Of a stretch of DNA of 64,000 bases, positions 1-9,742 are shown in pieces; positions within the stretch are counted from its first letter, which is position 1; the number at the start of each line of letters is the position of its first letter. A program made the position numbers and the translations under genes. The notes below the pieces were generated by a model, which did no database searches, had not been told where the DNA came from, and worked only from the letters and a program-made list of their open reading frames with translations. Where the stretch lies: positions 310,001 to 374,000 of the forward strand of contig NZ_SLXW01000002.1 of the NCBI RefSeq assembly GCF_004341085.1, given 5' to 3'. The DNA is from Sphingomonas sp. PP-CE-1G-424. GTDB lineage: Bacteria > Pseudomonadota > Alphaproteobacteria > Sphingomonadales > Sphingomonadaceae.

Positions 1-857
1 TGTTCCGCACCGAATTCCAGTTCCTCGTCTCCGCCACGCTGCCGCAACGCGAGCGCCAACAGCGGCTCTACCGTGAAGTGCTCGACGCGGCGGGCGATCG
101 TCCCGTGATCTTCCGCACCGTCGATATCGGCGGCGACAAGGCGTTGCCGTACCTCAACAAGCACGACGCGGACGAGGAAAATCCGGCGATGGGCTGGCGC
201 GCGCTGCGCCTCGGCCTGGAGCGTGACGGGTTGATGAAGGTGCAGGCCCGCGCGCTGCTGGAAGCCGCCGCCGGTCGCACGCTCAACGTGATGTTCCCGA
301 TGGTCAGCGAGCCGTGGGAGTTCGACGAGGCGCGCGCGCTGTTCGAGGCGCAACGTCACTGGCTGGAGGGCCGCGGCCGAAAGATGCCGCTCGCGATCCG
401 CTATGGTGCGATGCTCGAGGTGCCGGCGCTTGCCGAGATGCTCGACATTCTGCTGCCGAACATCGATTTCCTGTCGATCGGCACCAACGATCTGACGCAG
501 TTCCTGTTCGCCGCCGATCGCGCGAACCCCAAGCTTGCCGAGCGCTACGATTGGCTCAGCCCGTCGATCCTGCGCTTCATCGCCCGGCTGGTCGCGCCGG
601 TCCGTGCGGCGGGTGTCGATCTGGCGGTCTGCGGCGAGATGGGCGGGTTGCCGCTCGAGGCGATGGCATTGATCGGTCTCGGGATCGAGCGGCTGTCGAT
701 CACGCCGGCCGCGGTCGGCCCGATCAAGGCGATGACGCGGTCGCTCGATCGGTCGGCGTTGGCGCCGGTCATGACAGCGCTGCTCGCCAACCCGCCACGC
801 GACATGCGCGCCGCGCTGACCGCGTGGGCGGTGGAAAACGGCGTCGAACTCACCTGA
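1..857 (+). CDS. ptsP: PTS-like phosphoenolpyruvate-protein phosphotransferase, C-terminal part (5' end outside window)
   Basis: The reading frame is open from base 3, so the gene enters from the left and about 284 residues of its C-terminus are visible. This part is the PEP-binding TIM barrel of enzyme I. It contains FRTVDIGGDKALPYL, GAMLEVPA, LSIGTNDLTQF and the active-site cysteine motif AVCGEMGG (Cys about residue 210 of the fragment). Enzyme I transfers phosphate from PEP to HPr. In alphaproteobacteria the PtsP version usually feeds the regulatory nitrogen PTS rather than sugar uptake. The N-terminal GAF and His domains that would separate PtsP from PtsI lie outside the window, so the paralogue choice is inference; membership of the enzyme I family is clear. 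Confidence 0.88.
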   Translation, partial: FRTEFQFLVSATLPQRERQQRLYREVLDAAGDRPVIFRTVDIGGDKALPYLNKHDADEENPAMGWRALRLGLERDGLMKVQARALLEAAAGRTLNVMFPMVSEPWEFDEARALFEAQRHWLEGRGRKMPLAIRYGAMLEVPALAEMLDILLPNIDFLSIGTNDLTQFLFAADRANPKLAERYDWLSPSILRFIARLVAPVRAAGVDLAVCGEMGGLPLEAMALIGLGIERLSITPAAVGPIKAMTRSLDRSALAPVMTALLANPPRDMRAALTAWAVENGVELT

Positions 858-882
858 ACCGCGTTTGCCTGCCGGCTGCGCG

Positions 883-909
883 TTGACAGGACACGGACCG
901 TCGTAGAAA
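883..909 (+). promoter_or_regulatory. Candidate sigma70-type promoter for the RodZ-like gene
   Basis: A perfect TTGACA hexamer lies at 883-888 in the gap after ptsP, followed by TAGAAA at 904-909 with a 15-base spacer. The spacer is shorter than the usual 16-18 and the -10 is imperfect, so this is only a candidate. It sits about 50 bases upstream of the ATG at 959. Confidence 0.3.
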
Positions 910-958
910 CGGAAACCATAGCGGGCGACGCTTTGAGAGCCCGGTTTCGGAGATAAGA

Positions 959-1903
959 ATGGACGAGGTCGAACCCGGCCAGAACGCTGTGCCCGCTCCG
1001 ACCGAGCGTGCTGGCGACATTCTTCGTACCGCACGCGAGGCGCAGGGGTTGAGCGTTGCCGATATCGCGACGCGGACCCGCGTACCGCTCCGCCATCTCG
1101 AGGCGATCGAGGCTTCGGACTATAGCGTATTGCCGTCCGCGACCTATGCGATCGGTTTCGCGCGGGCCTATGCGCGCGCGGTCGGCGTCGACGAGGTGCG
1201 GATTGCGCAGATGGTCCGCGAAGACGTCGCCAAGCTCGGCCGCCGGACGCCCGAATACGAACCGTACGAGATGACCGACCCGTCGCGCGTGCCCTCGCGC
1301 GGGATCACGATCGTCGCGCTCGGGATCGCGATCGCCGTGCTCGTGCTGGTCGGCCTCTGGTACGGCACCGACATGTTCCGCGGATCGCGGACGTCGCCCG
1401 CCGACGTATCCGTCGCACAGGTGCCGGCCGCGCCCGCGGCGAAGACCGCGCAGTCCGTCCCCTCGGCGCCGACCCCAGCCAACGGGCAGGTGACGCTGAC
1501 CGCTTCGGGCGAGGTCTGGATGCGGGTCTACGACGCCGATAACAAGACGCTGTACCTGGGGACGATGAAGCCGGGCGAGAAGTTCGATGTGCCGCGCGAC
1601 GCGAAGGACCCGAAGATCAACATCGGTCGTGCCGACAAGCTGGCGGTGACGCTCAATGGGGCCGCGGCGCCGGCGCTCGGTACCGGCGAGCGTGCGATCA
1701 AGGATGTCCCCGTCGGTGCGACGGCGATCGCCGCGCGAATCGCGGGAACACCCGAGCCACAGGCCACGCCTGCCGGGTCGTCTGCGACCACCGAGCGGTC
1801 GCGCCCGCGTCGCCCGAATACGCCCCGCCGTCCGCTCAGCGAAACGCAGCGTGCGAACCTCGACTCGGCCGAGACTCCCACGCGGGCTACCACGAATCCG
1901 TGA
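959..1903 (+). CDS. RodZ-like helix-turn-helix membrane protein with C-terminal DUF4115 domain
   Basis: 314 residues. An N-terminal Cro/C1-type HTH (about residues 20-85, with SVADIATRTRVPLRHLEAIE) is followed by a single transmembrane helix (about 113-134) and a periplasmic DUF4115-type beta domain (about 180-255, GEVWMRVYDADNKTLYLG). The tail is rich in Pro, Arg and Thr. This is the RodZ architecture; RodZ bridges MreB to the cell-wall elongation machinery in rods. Many sphingomonads lack a clear rod-shape programme, so the exact role is uncertain. The ATG has GGAGA about six bases upstream. It lies 101 bases after ptsP with a possible promoter between, and the cpoB-like gene follows after 96 bases. 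Confidence 0.8.
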   Translation: MDEVEPGQNAVPAPTERAGDILRTAREAQGLSVADIATRTRVPLRHLEAIEASDYSVLPSATYAIGFARAYARAVGVDEVRIAQMVREDVAKLGRRTPEYEPYEMTDPSRVPSRGITIVALGIAIAVLVLVGLWYGTDMFRGSRTSPADVSVAQVPAAPAAKTAQSVPSAPTPANGQVTLTASGEVWMRVYDADNKTLYLGTMKPGEKFDVPRDAKDPKINIGRADKLAVTLNGAAAPALGTGERAIKDVPVGATAIAARIAGTPEPQATPAGSSATTERSRPRRPNTPRRPLSETQRANLDSAETPTRATTNP

Positions 1904-1999
1904 GCAACGGCAGGCATCGCCAGGGTCTTAAGGCTGGCGACAGGAGGGGTAGTGTAGCTATACCCGGACGATTAACCAATTCACCGGGGGGCGTGGCCC

Positions 2000-2920
2000 A
2001 TGCGTAAGTCAATTCTGGTCGGCGTCTGCCTCGCGGCTCTGTTGCCGGCGACCGCGCAGGCGCAGAACGTCGAAGGCCGCGTCGGCAAGCTCGAGAGCGA
2101 GATGCGCGCGGTGCAGCGCAAGGTGTTTCCCGGTGGCGCAGGCCAGATGCTCCAGCCCGAGGTCCGCGCGCCGCAAGGCGAACAGGGCCCCGGTCCGGGC
2201 TCACCCGCGAACAGCGCGATCATCGACGTGACGCAGCGCGTCACCTCGCTCGAACAGCAGATGACCTCGCTCACCGAGCAGATCGAGCAGAACCAGAACC
2301 GCGTGCGCCAGTTGCAGGATGCGTTCGACAGCTATCGGCGCACCAACGATGCGCGGCTGAAGGCACTTGAAACCGGCCCCGCGCCGATCGCGGCGGGCGG
2401 TCCGATCGAGCCTGACGACGCGTCGAATGGCGGCCCCTCGCGCCCGACACCGCGGCCCGATACGGCGGCCAAGCCGGGGACCGCTACGCCGGCACCGACC
2501 AAGGTCTCGGTCGAGAAGCCGTCCACCGGCGACGCTGCGGAAGACGATTATATGTATGGCTATCGACTGTGGGCGGCCAAGCAATACCCGCAGGCCGAGG
2601 CGCAGTTGAAGAAGGTTGTCGCGGACTATCCCAAGAGCAAGCGCGCCAGCTATGCACAGAATCTGCTCGGTCGGTCGTATCTCGACGAGGGCAAACCGAG
2701 CCTCGCGTCGATGGCGTTCTACGACAATTACAAGAAGATGCCCGACGGCGAGCGCGCACCCGACAGCCTGCTGTATCTGGGGCAGGCGCTGACCAAGCTG
2801 AACAAGCCCGCCGATGCGTGCAAGGTGTATGACGAACTGAACGACGTCTACGGCGCCAAGATGGCCGCGGCGATGAAGGGGCAGGTCGCTGCCGGACGCA
2901 GCGCGGCGAAGTGCAAGTAA
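2000..2920 (+). CDS. cpoB: Tol-Pal cell division coordinator CpoB (YbgF)
   Basis: 306 residues with a signal peptide ending near QAQ (about 1-22). A coiled-coil region follows (VGKLESEMRAVQRKV and a second stretch around 75-110), then a Pro/Thr-rich linker, then a C-terminal TPR domain (about 183-290) beginning DDYMYGYRLWAAKQYPQAE. This is the CpoB layout: trimerising coiled coil plus TPRs in the periplasm. CpoB links Tol-Pal outer-membrane constriction with septal peptidoglycan synthesis. The tol-pal genes are not visible here, so they must lie elsewhere. ATTAACC at 1971 lies 22 bases upstream of the ATG; a GGGGGGCG tract serves as ribosome binding site. Confidence 0.85.
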   Translation: MRKSILVGVCLAALLPATAQAQNVEGRVGKLESEMRAVQRKVFPGGAGQMLQPEVRAPQGEQGPGPGSPANSAIIDVTQRVTSLEQQMTSLTEQIEQNQNRVRQLQDAFDSYRRTNDARLKALETGPAPIAAGGPIEPDDASNGGPSRPTPRPDTAAKPGTATPAPTKVSVEKPSTGDAAEDDYMYGYRLWAAKQYPQAEAQLKKVVADYPKSKRASYAQNLLGRSYLDEGKPSLASMAFYDNYKKMPDGERAPDSLLYLGQALTKLNKPADACKVYDELNDVYGAKMAAAMKGQVAAGRSAAKCK

Positions 2921-2978
2921 GCGATCCCTCGATGCGTGTGCGTGATCCCCTGTTCGTGACTTCACGTCGCACATTAGC

Positions 2979-3084
2979 ACCACCCCGGCGGAGGCCGGGG
3001 CCCAATTGGGAAGGCCAGCGTAACGGCGGGCTGCGCCTAGTCATCGCTGTCCCCCATTTGGGCCCCGGCCTCCGCCGGGGTGGT
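2979..3084. repeat. Palindromic repeat family R1, copy 1
   Basis: About 106 bases between cpoB and tilS. The outer arms are ACCACCCCGGCGGAGGCC and its inverse GGCCTCCGCCGGGGTGGT, each adjoining a CCAATTGGG-like block. Six more full copies of this layout occur in the window (22.8, 28.3, 34.5, 39.1, 46.5 and 62.2 kb) and a shortened variant lies inside ileS. It would form a long hairpin or cruciform. Confidence 0.9.
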
Positions 3085-3113
3085 AGACTTTTTACGATGA
3101 TGATGCGCACCGC

Positions 3114-4082
3114 ATGACCGAAGAAGGACGTCGCTTCGCCGCCGACTTCGCGCGGCTCGCCAGCGACATCGCCAACCCGCTGTTCGCGGTATCCGGCGGT
3201 CCGGACAGCATGGCGATGCTCACCCTCGCGCATGAATCGCTTCCCCCCGGCTTCACGGTCGCCAGCATCGACCACCGCCTCCGCCCCGAAGCGGTCGAGG
3301 AATCCGCGATGGTCGCCGCGCATTGCGCCACGCTCGGCATTTCTCACGCCACGCTCGCGCCGAGCGAACCGATCACCGGTGCCAGCATCCAGGCGCAAGC
3401 CCGTACCACGCGCTATGCGCTGCTGACGGAGCACGCCCGTGCGATCGGCGCGGGGGCTCTCGTCACCGGGCATCACGCCGACGATCAGGCCGAGACCTTC
3501 CTGATGCGGGCGGCGCGCGGTTCGGGACTGGCCGGTCTGGCCGGCGTGCGGGCACGCACGCACGTCAACGGCGTCCTCGTGATTCGCCCGTTGCTCGACT
3601 GGCGCCGCGCCGAACTCCGCGCGATCGTCCGTCGTGCCGAGGTGCCGTTCCTCGACGATCCCTCGAACCATGACGACCGGCATGATCGTACGCGGTTCCG
3701 CCGGTTGCTCGGGGAGAACGAATGGCTCGGCACGCCGAATCTCGCACGCGCCGCCGCCGCGCTGGCCGAGACCGACACCGACGTCCGCGCGATGGTCGAC
3801 TGGATCTGGACCGAACGCGCCAAGGTCGGCGGCGGCGAGGTCAAGCTCGCGGTCGAGAATCTGCCCCGCGAAATTCTCCGCCGTCTTGCCCGCTGCGCGA
3901 TCGGCACGGTCCGCACCGAGGCGGGCATCGTCGCGCCCGAATGGACCGAAGCCGCCAACATCGAAAAGCTGCTCGACTCGCTCACGACCGGCAAGCGCAC
4001 GACTCAGGCCGGCATCATTGCCAGCGTCCGCGGCGACGTCTGGCGGTTCCGCGAAGCCCCGCCCCGCCGCGTTATCGACTGA
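3114..4082 (+). CDS. tilS: tRNA(Ile)-lysidine synthetase
   Basis: 322 residues. The N-terminal PP-loop ATPase motif SGGPDS (about residue 27) lies in FAVSGGPDSMAML, followed by SIDHRLRPEA and the GHHADDQAETFLMRAARGSGLAGL block typical of TilS. The enzyme adds lysine to C34 of the AUA-reading tRNA-Ile, an essential step that changes both codon and charging specificity. The protein is shorter than E. coli TilS (about 430) because it has little C-terminal domain, as in many alphaproteobacteria. It is downstream of cpoB with one R1 repeat between them and is followed by ftsH after 156 bases, an order known from alphaproteobacterial genomes. Confidence 0.93.
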   Translation: MTEEGRRFAADFARLASDIANPLFAVSGGPDSMAMLTLAHESLPPGFTVASIDHRLRPEAVEESAMVAAHCATLGISHATLAPSEPITGASIQAQARTTRYALLTEHARAIGAGALVTGHHADDQAETFLMRAARGSGLAGLAGVRARTHVNGVLVIRPLLDWRRAELRAIVRRAEVPFLDDPSNHDDRHDRTRFRRLLGENEWLGTPNLARAAAALAETDTDVRAMVDWIWTERAKVGGGEVKLAVENLPREILRRLARCAIGTVRTEAGIVAPEWTEAANIEKLLDSLTTGKRTTQAGIIASVRGDVWRFREAPPRRVID

Positions 4083-4238
4083 CCCGCGTTCCCGACTGCC
4101 GGCTTTCCCGCCCAAGCCAGAGCCTCTGCGTCGGGTGACGTGACCGCCCGTTCACACCGATCAACGCAAGTCGCGCGTTGTTCCATTGCCATTAACCTGC
4201 GCGCGCTTATCTTGTGCGCTGAAAGGTATCGTGCACCC

Positions 4239-6227
<1,989 letters not shown>

Positions 6228-6276
6228 TCGGTTCGTACCCGATCGGTTCATCCAGGCGTAAGCCGTTGAAGTTTAT

Positions 6277-6304
6277 GGGCAGTCTTTCCTCGGAAAGGCT
6301 GCCC
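6277..6304 (+). promoter_or_regulatory. Hairpin that ends at a start codon and contains its Shine-Dalgarno
   Basis: GGGCAGTCTTTCC, a two-base loop TC, and GGAAAGGCTGCCC form a 13-base-pair stem with one G-U pair. It lies 49 bases after the ftsH stop. The ATG at 6305 follows the stem directly. GGAAAGG, the only good ribosome binding site for that ATG, is in the 3' arm. No T-run follows, so a simple intrinsic terminator is less likely. Confidence 0.6.
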
Positions 6305-6691
6305 ATGTCGTATCTGCCCAAACCATTCTGCGTCGCTCTGGTCGCGGCCGTGACGATCGTCGGCGCCGCGGTGCCGGCGAGTGCGGCGATGTCCGTTCAG
6401 ACCTTCCTCGCGCGCGCCAACGCGTTGCGTGATAAGGGCCCGATGGCGTTGATGTCGCCCGATCTTCCGGTCCTGAAGGCGGAGGCCAAGGCGGCCACCA
6501 CGCAATTGAAGGCGGATCGCGCCGCGCGTGCTGCCGCGGGCAAGCCGCCGATCGCGTGCGTGCCAGAGGGCGAGTCGGTCGGCATCATGGATATGCTCGA
6601 CGGATTGTCGCAATTGCCTGCCGCCGATCAGAAACGCCCGCTCAAGGACGGGTACGCGCGGGTGCTGGCGAAGCGTTTCCCCTGCAACTGA
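6305..6691 (+). CDS. Small secreted protein of unknown function
   Basis: 128 residues from the ATG at 6305. A clear signal peptide (MSYLPKPFCVALVAAVTIVG, cleavage near ASA-AMS) precedes a mature Ala/Lys-rich, probably helical domain with two cysteines (IACVPEG and the C-terminal FPCN) that could form a disulfide. I do not recognise a definite family; it resembles small periplasmic proteins that are sometimes labelled Rap1a/Tai-like, but that is weak. An in-frame ATG at 6275 would add ten residues encoded by the hairpin. The start at 6305 is preferred for its signal peptide and GGAAAGG. It lies between ftsH and nadD on the same strand. Confidence 0.7.
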   Translation: MSYLPKPFCVALVAAVTIVGAAVPASAAMSVQTFLARANALRDKGPMALMSPDLPVLKAEAKAATTQLKADRAARAAAGKPPIACVPEGESVGIMDMLDGLSQLPAADQKRPLKDGYARVLAKRFPCN

Positions 6692-6752
6692 GGTGCCCGG
6701 CGCGCTGCCATGTTGATAACCGACGAATCCGGTCATACCGTCGGTTTATGTC

Positions 6753-7412
6753 TTGCTCGCCTTGGCTTTCCAGCATCTCCTTTTGCTCCGCCGAGGTTTG
6801 ACCCACGTCGGCATTCTCGGCGGGTCGTTTAACCCCGCCCACCGCGGCCACCGCGGCATCACGCTTGCGACGATCGACTCGCTTGCGCTCGACGAGGCGT
6901 GGTGGCTGGTGTCTCCCGGCAACCCGCTGAAGGACGCGGCGAACGACATGGCGCCGCTCTCCGCGCGTCTTGCTTCGGCGCGATGGATGGCGCGCCGCGC
7001 GCCGATCCGCGCGACCGATATCGAGGCGCGGCTGCACACCCGCTACACGCTCGACACGATCCGCAAGCTCAAGCGGCGCTACCCGAAAATCCGCTTCATC
7101 TGGCTGATGGGGGCGGACAATCTCGCCGACTTCCATCGCTGGAAGAACTGGCGCCAGATCGCCCGCGAGGTTCCGATTGCGGTAATCGCGCGTCCGGGAT
7201 ATGACGGGCGCGCCCTCGCGGCCCCCGCGATGGGTTGGCTGCGGCGCTTCCAACGGCGCACAGACCATGCGAAGAGCTGGACGACGTGGAGATTGCCGGC
7301 CCTTGTGCTGTTGCGCTTCCGACCCGACCCGACCTCCGCAACCGGCCTGCGTGCCAAAAATCCCGACTGGGTTCAGCACGTTGCTGGTCCGGTAGTTTTA
7401 CCCAGGAGCTGA
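6753..7412 (+). CDS. nadD: Nicotinate-nucleotide adenylyltransferase
   Basis: Nucleotidyltransferase with the signature GILGGSFNPAHRGH, whose HxGH-like element binds ATP, and the later block IRFIWLMGADNLADFHRWKNW, which is diagnostic of NadD. It makes deamido-NAD from nicotinate mononucleotide in NAD synthesis. The start is uncertain. The frame opens at a TTG at 6753, while a TTG at 6798 gives the more typical N-terminus LTHVGILGG with GAGG only two bases upstream; no in-frame ATG exists before the motif. The rsfS start follows the stop after one base, so the two are probably co-transcribed. The C-terminus has an extra basic stretch (LRRFQRRTDH). Confidence 0.9.
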   Translation: MLALAFQHLLLLRRGLTHVGILGGSFNPAHRGHRGITLATIDSLALDEAWWLVSPGNPLKDAANDMAPLSARLASARWMARRAPIRATDIEARLHTRYTLDTIRKLKRRYPKIRFIWLMGADNLADFHRWKNWRQIAREVPIAVIARPGYDGRALAAPAMGWLRRFQRRTDHAKSWTTWRLPALVLLRFRPDPTSATGLRAKNPDWVQHVAGPVVLPRS

Positions 7413-7413
7413 C

Positions 7414-7821
7414 TTGGCCACTTCCCCTACTGCCCCTCGCGCGACCGACCCCGAAGAGGTTGAGGCGCTGCATCGCCTGATCCTCGCGTCGCTCGACGAC
7501 GACCAGGCGGTCGAGACCATCTCGATCCCGCTCGCGGGCAAGACCAGCATCGCCGATTACATGGTGATCGCCAGCGGTCGTTCGACCCGCCAGGTGGCCT
7601 CGATGGCGCAGAAGCTGGCCGAGCGGATCAAGGCCGAGTTCAAGCGTCCGGTGAAGATCGAGGGGCTCCCCACGGCCGACTGGGTGCTGATCGACGCGAC
7701 CGACGTCATCGTCCATCTGTTCCGCCCCGAAGTCCGCAGCTTCTACAATCTCGAGCGGATGTGGGCATTCGGCGACGCACCGGCGCCGCCGCCCGTGCCG
7801 ATCTTCACCGACGAAGACTAG
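7414..7821 (+). CDS. rsfS: Ribosomal silencing factor RsfS
   Basis: 135 residues. The core matches the RsfS/Iojap family: ASLDDDQAVETISIPLAGKT, ADYMVIASGRSTRQV, PTADWVLIDATDVIVHLF, then RPEVRSFYNLERMW. The protein binds uL14 on the large subunit and blocks subunit joining when nutrients are low. The start is a TTG at 7414 with CAGGAG at 7402-7407, a near-ideal six-base spacing; no ATG or GTG competes. It follows nadD with a single base between stop and start, and rlmH comes 18 bases later. The arrangement nadD-rsfS-rlmH is a conserved bacterial operon, and this one is compact enough to be one transcript. Confidence 0.94.
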   Translation: MATSPTAPRATDPEEVEALHRLILASLDDDQAVETISIPLAGKTSIADYMVIASGRSTRQVASMAQKLAERIKAEFKRPVKIEGLPTADWVLIDATDVIVHLFRPEVRSFYNLERMWAFGDAPAPPPVPIFTDED

Positions 7822-7839
7822 ACCTCCGAGACGGCGGCG

Positions 7840-8262
7840 GTGCTGCTCCACATCGTCGCCCGCGGTCGGATCGGGCGCTCGCCCGAGGCCGACCTCGTAG
7901 ACCGCTATCTGAAGCGGATCGTCTGGCCGACCAAGGTCAGCGAGCTCCCCGACACCGGCGGCAAGATTCCGCTGGTCGGGGAACAGACCAAGCGCATCCT
8001 GCTCGACGAGAAGGGCGAGACGCTCTCTTCGACGCAGTTCGCGCAAAAGCTCGAGCGATGGCGCGATGACGGCGTGCGCGAGGCGCGGTTCATGATCGGC
8101 GCCGCCGATGGCTTCGACGACGCAGCGCGCGACGAGGCGGACCTGCTCTTCTCGTTCGGCCGCGCGACCTGGCCGCATCTGCTCGCTCGCGCGATGCTCG
8201 CCGAACAACTCTTCCGCGCCACCAGCATCCTTGCCAACCACCCCTATCACCGCGAAGGGTGA
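7840..8262 (+). CDS. rlmH: 23S rRNA (pseudouridine1915-N3)-methyltransferase RlmH
   Basis: 140 residues, close to the family's 155. It is a SPOUT methyltransferase with MLLHIVARGRIGRSPEADLV at the N-terminus and the knot region FMIGAADGFDDAARDEADLLFSFG followed by TWPHLLARAMLAEQLFRA and the C-terminal NHPYHREG, which is invariant in RlmH. It methylates pseudouridine 1915 in helix 69 of the assembled ribosome. The start is GTG at 7840, 18 bases after the rsfS stop. The envC-like gene starts four bases after the stop, so translation is probably coupled. Confidence 0.96.
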   Translation: MLLHIVARGRIGRSPEADLVDRYLKRIVWPTKVSELPDTGGKIPLVGEQTKRILLDEKGETLSSTQFAQKLERWRDDGVREARFMIGAADGFDDAARDEADLLFSFGRATWPHLLARAMLAEQLFRATSILANHPYHREG

Positions 8263-8265
8263 TGC

Positions 8266-9438
8266 ATGAGGGTAGGGGGCGTTCTCGCGATCGCGGCGCT
8301 GTTCGCGGCGGCGGGCGTAACTGCACAGACTGACGCGCCCGAGTTGGCGACCGAGCAGCAACGCCTGCTCGCCGCCAAGCGTGACGCCGTGATCGCCACC
8401 GCGCGGGCTGCCAAGCTCGCCGCTGCCGCCACGCAGGAGCGCAACGCCGCCGACAAGGCGCGCCGTGAAGAACAGGCGCTCGCTGCGCGCGTGACCGCCG
8501 CCGAAGCGAACCTAGCCACCGCAAGTGCGCGCGTAACGCTGGTCGAGCGCCTGCTATCCGATCAGCGCGCCAAGCTCGGCCGCGCGCAAGCCCCTGTCGC
8601 CCGGCTCCTCGCAGCGTTGGAATCCCTCGCCCGCCGCCCGACGATCGTCGCAGTCGCGCAGCCGGGATCGGTCGACGACCTCGTCCACGTCCGCGCGGTG
8701 CTCGGCAGCGCGCTCCCCGTCGTCCGCCAGCGCACCGAAGCCGTCCGCACCGAACTCGCCGAGACGCGGCGTTTGCAAGCCAGCGCCACGCTCGCTGCCA
8801 AGGCGCTCGCCGACGGCCGCGCACGGCTGGAGAACGATCGCATCGCGCTGGCCACCTTGGAAGCACGCCACCGCCAGCGCAGCCAGTCGCTCGGCCGCGG
8901 TGCGCTCAGCGAGTCCGATCGCGCGCTGGCGCTTGGCGAACGCGCACGCGATCTCGTCGATGGGATGGCCGCCACCACCAACGCCAAGGCGACCGCAGCC
9001 AGCCTGATCGCGCTCGCCGGCCCGATCCCCCGCCCGGTCGCGCCCGGCACCACGCCCCCGTCGCCACCGCGCGGCGTGTACCGTGCGCCGGTAGCGGGCA
9101 GGCTCGTCACCGGCTTCGACGAGGTTTCGGAGTCCGGCGTCCGATCGCGCGGCCTGACCTTCGCCACCGCCCCCCGCGCCCGCGTCGTCGCACCCGCGGC
9201 CGGCACGGTCCGCTACGCGCGTCGTTTCCGCGACTACGGCACGATCGTCATCATCGACCACGCCGATGGCTGGACCAGCCTCGTCACCGGCCTCGCCGCG
9301 ACCACCGCCAAGCCCGGCGACCGCATCGCCATGGGCGCGCCGCTCGGCGCCGCTCCCGGCGAAGACCCGCGCATCACCGTCGAACTCCGCCGCCGGGGGC
9401 GGCCGGTCGATGTGGCGTCACTGATAGGGCCGCGCTGA
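8266..9438 (+). CDS. EnvC-like murein hydrolase activator (degenerate LytM/M23 domain)
   Basis: 390 residues: a signal peptide ending near VTAQ, a long Ala/Arg-rich coiled coil (about 25-250, including VERLLSDQRAKL), and a C-terminal M23 fold (about 275-385). In active LytM peptidases the metal motifs read HxxxD and HxH. Here the matching positions read GVRSRGLTF and SLVTGL, so the zinc ligands are missing. This is the state of EnvC, which activates cell-wall amidases instead of cutting peptidoglycan. A candidate partner amidase is encoded at 42913-44154. It lies directly after rlmH and before ctpA, a common alphaproteobacterial order. Confidence 0.85.
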   Translation: MRVGGVLAIAALFAAAGVTAQTDAPELATEQQRLLAAKRDAVIATARAAKLAAAATQERNAADKARREEQALAARVTAAEANLATASARVTLVERLLSDQRAKLGRAQAPVARLLAALESLARRPTIVAVAQPGSVDDLVHVRAVLGSALPVVRQRTEAVRTELAETRRLQASATLAAKALADGRARLENDRIALATLEARHRQRSQSLGRGALSESDRALALGERARDLVDGMAATTNAKATAASLIALAGPIPRPVAPGTTPPSPPRGVYRAPVAGRLVTGFDEVSESGVRSRGLTFATAPRARVVAPAAGTVRYARRFRDYGTIVIIDHADGWTSLVTGLAATTAKPGDRIAMGAPLGAAPGEDPRITVELRRRGRPVDVASLIGPR

Positions 9439-9492
9439 TCGGCTAAGCTAGGTCAGCGCCTGACTTCGTGGTCGAAATTCGCCAAAACTACC

Positions 9493-9588
9493 CCGTCACC
9501 CCGGACCGGTTCCGGGTCCACCGTTCCGCGAACCCGAGTCTCTCGATCGTGCGGAGCCGTGGATGCCGGAACGAGCCCGGCATGACGG
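9493..9588. repeat. Palindromic repeat family R4, copy 1
   Basis: It occupies most of the 304-base gap before ctpA. The left arm CGTCACCCCGGACCGGTTCC pairs with the right arm GGAACGAGCCCGGCATGACG, with an inner pair CCACCGTTCCGC / GCGGAGCCGTGG. Other copies lie at 44224 and 50895. The rest of the gap holds ATTAACC (9639) and no gene. Confidence 0.85.
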
Positions 9589-9742
9589 AGCATCGTGTGT
9601 ACGTGCCGCCCCGAACGTCACCCCCGCAGTCAGCCGCCATTAACCCCGGGCCCGCTTTGCTCCGCGCGTTGCCGCCAGCGTTCCGCTACGCTACGCCGTC
9701 ACGACCGTACGACACGTCTTTTCTCAGGTTGCAGGACCATCG

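Noticed and set aside
4140..4238. Upstream GTG extension of FtsH by 33 residues
   Set aside because: The extension has no family match, while GAAAGG and a typical N-terminus support the ATG at 4239.
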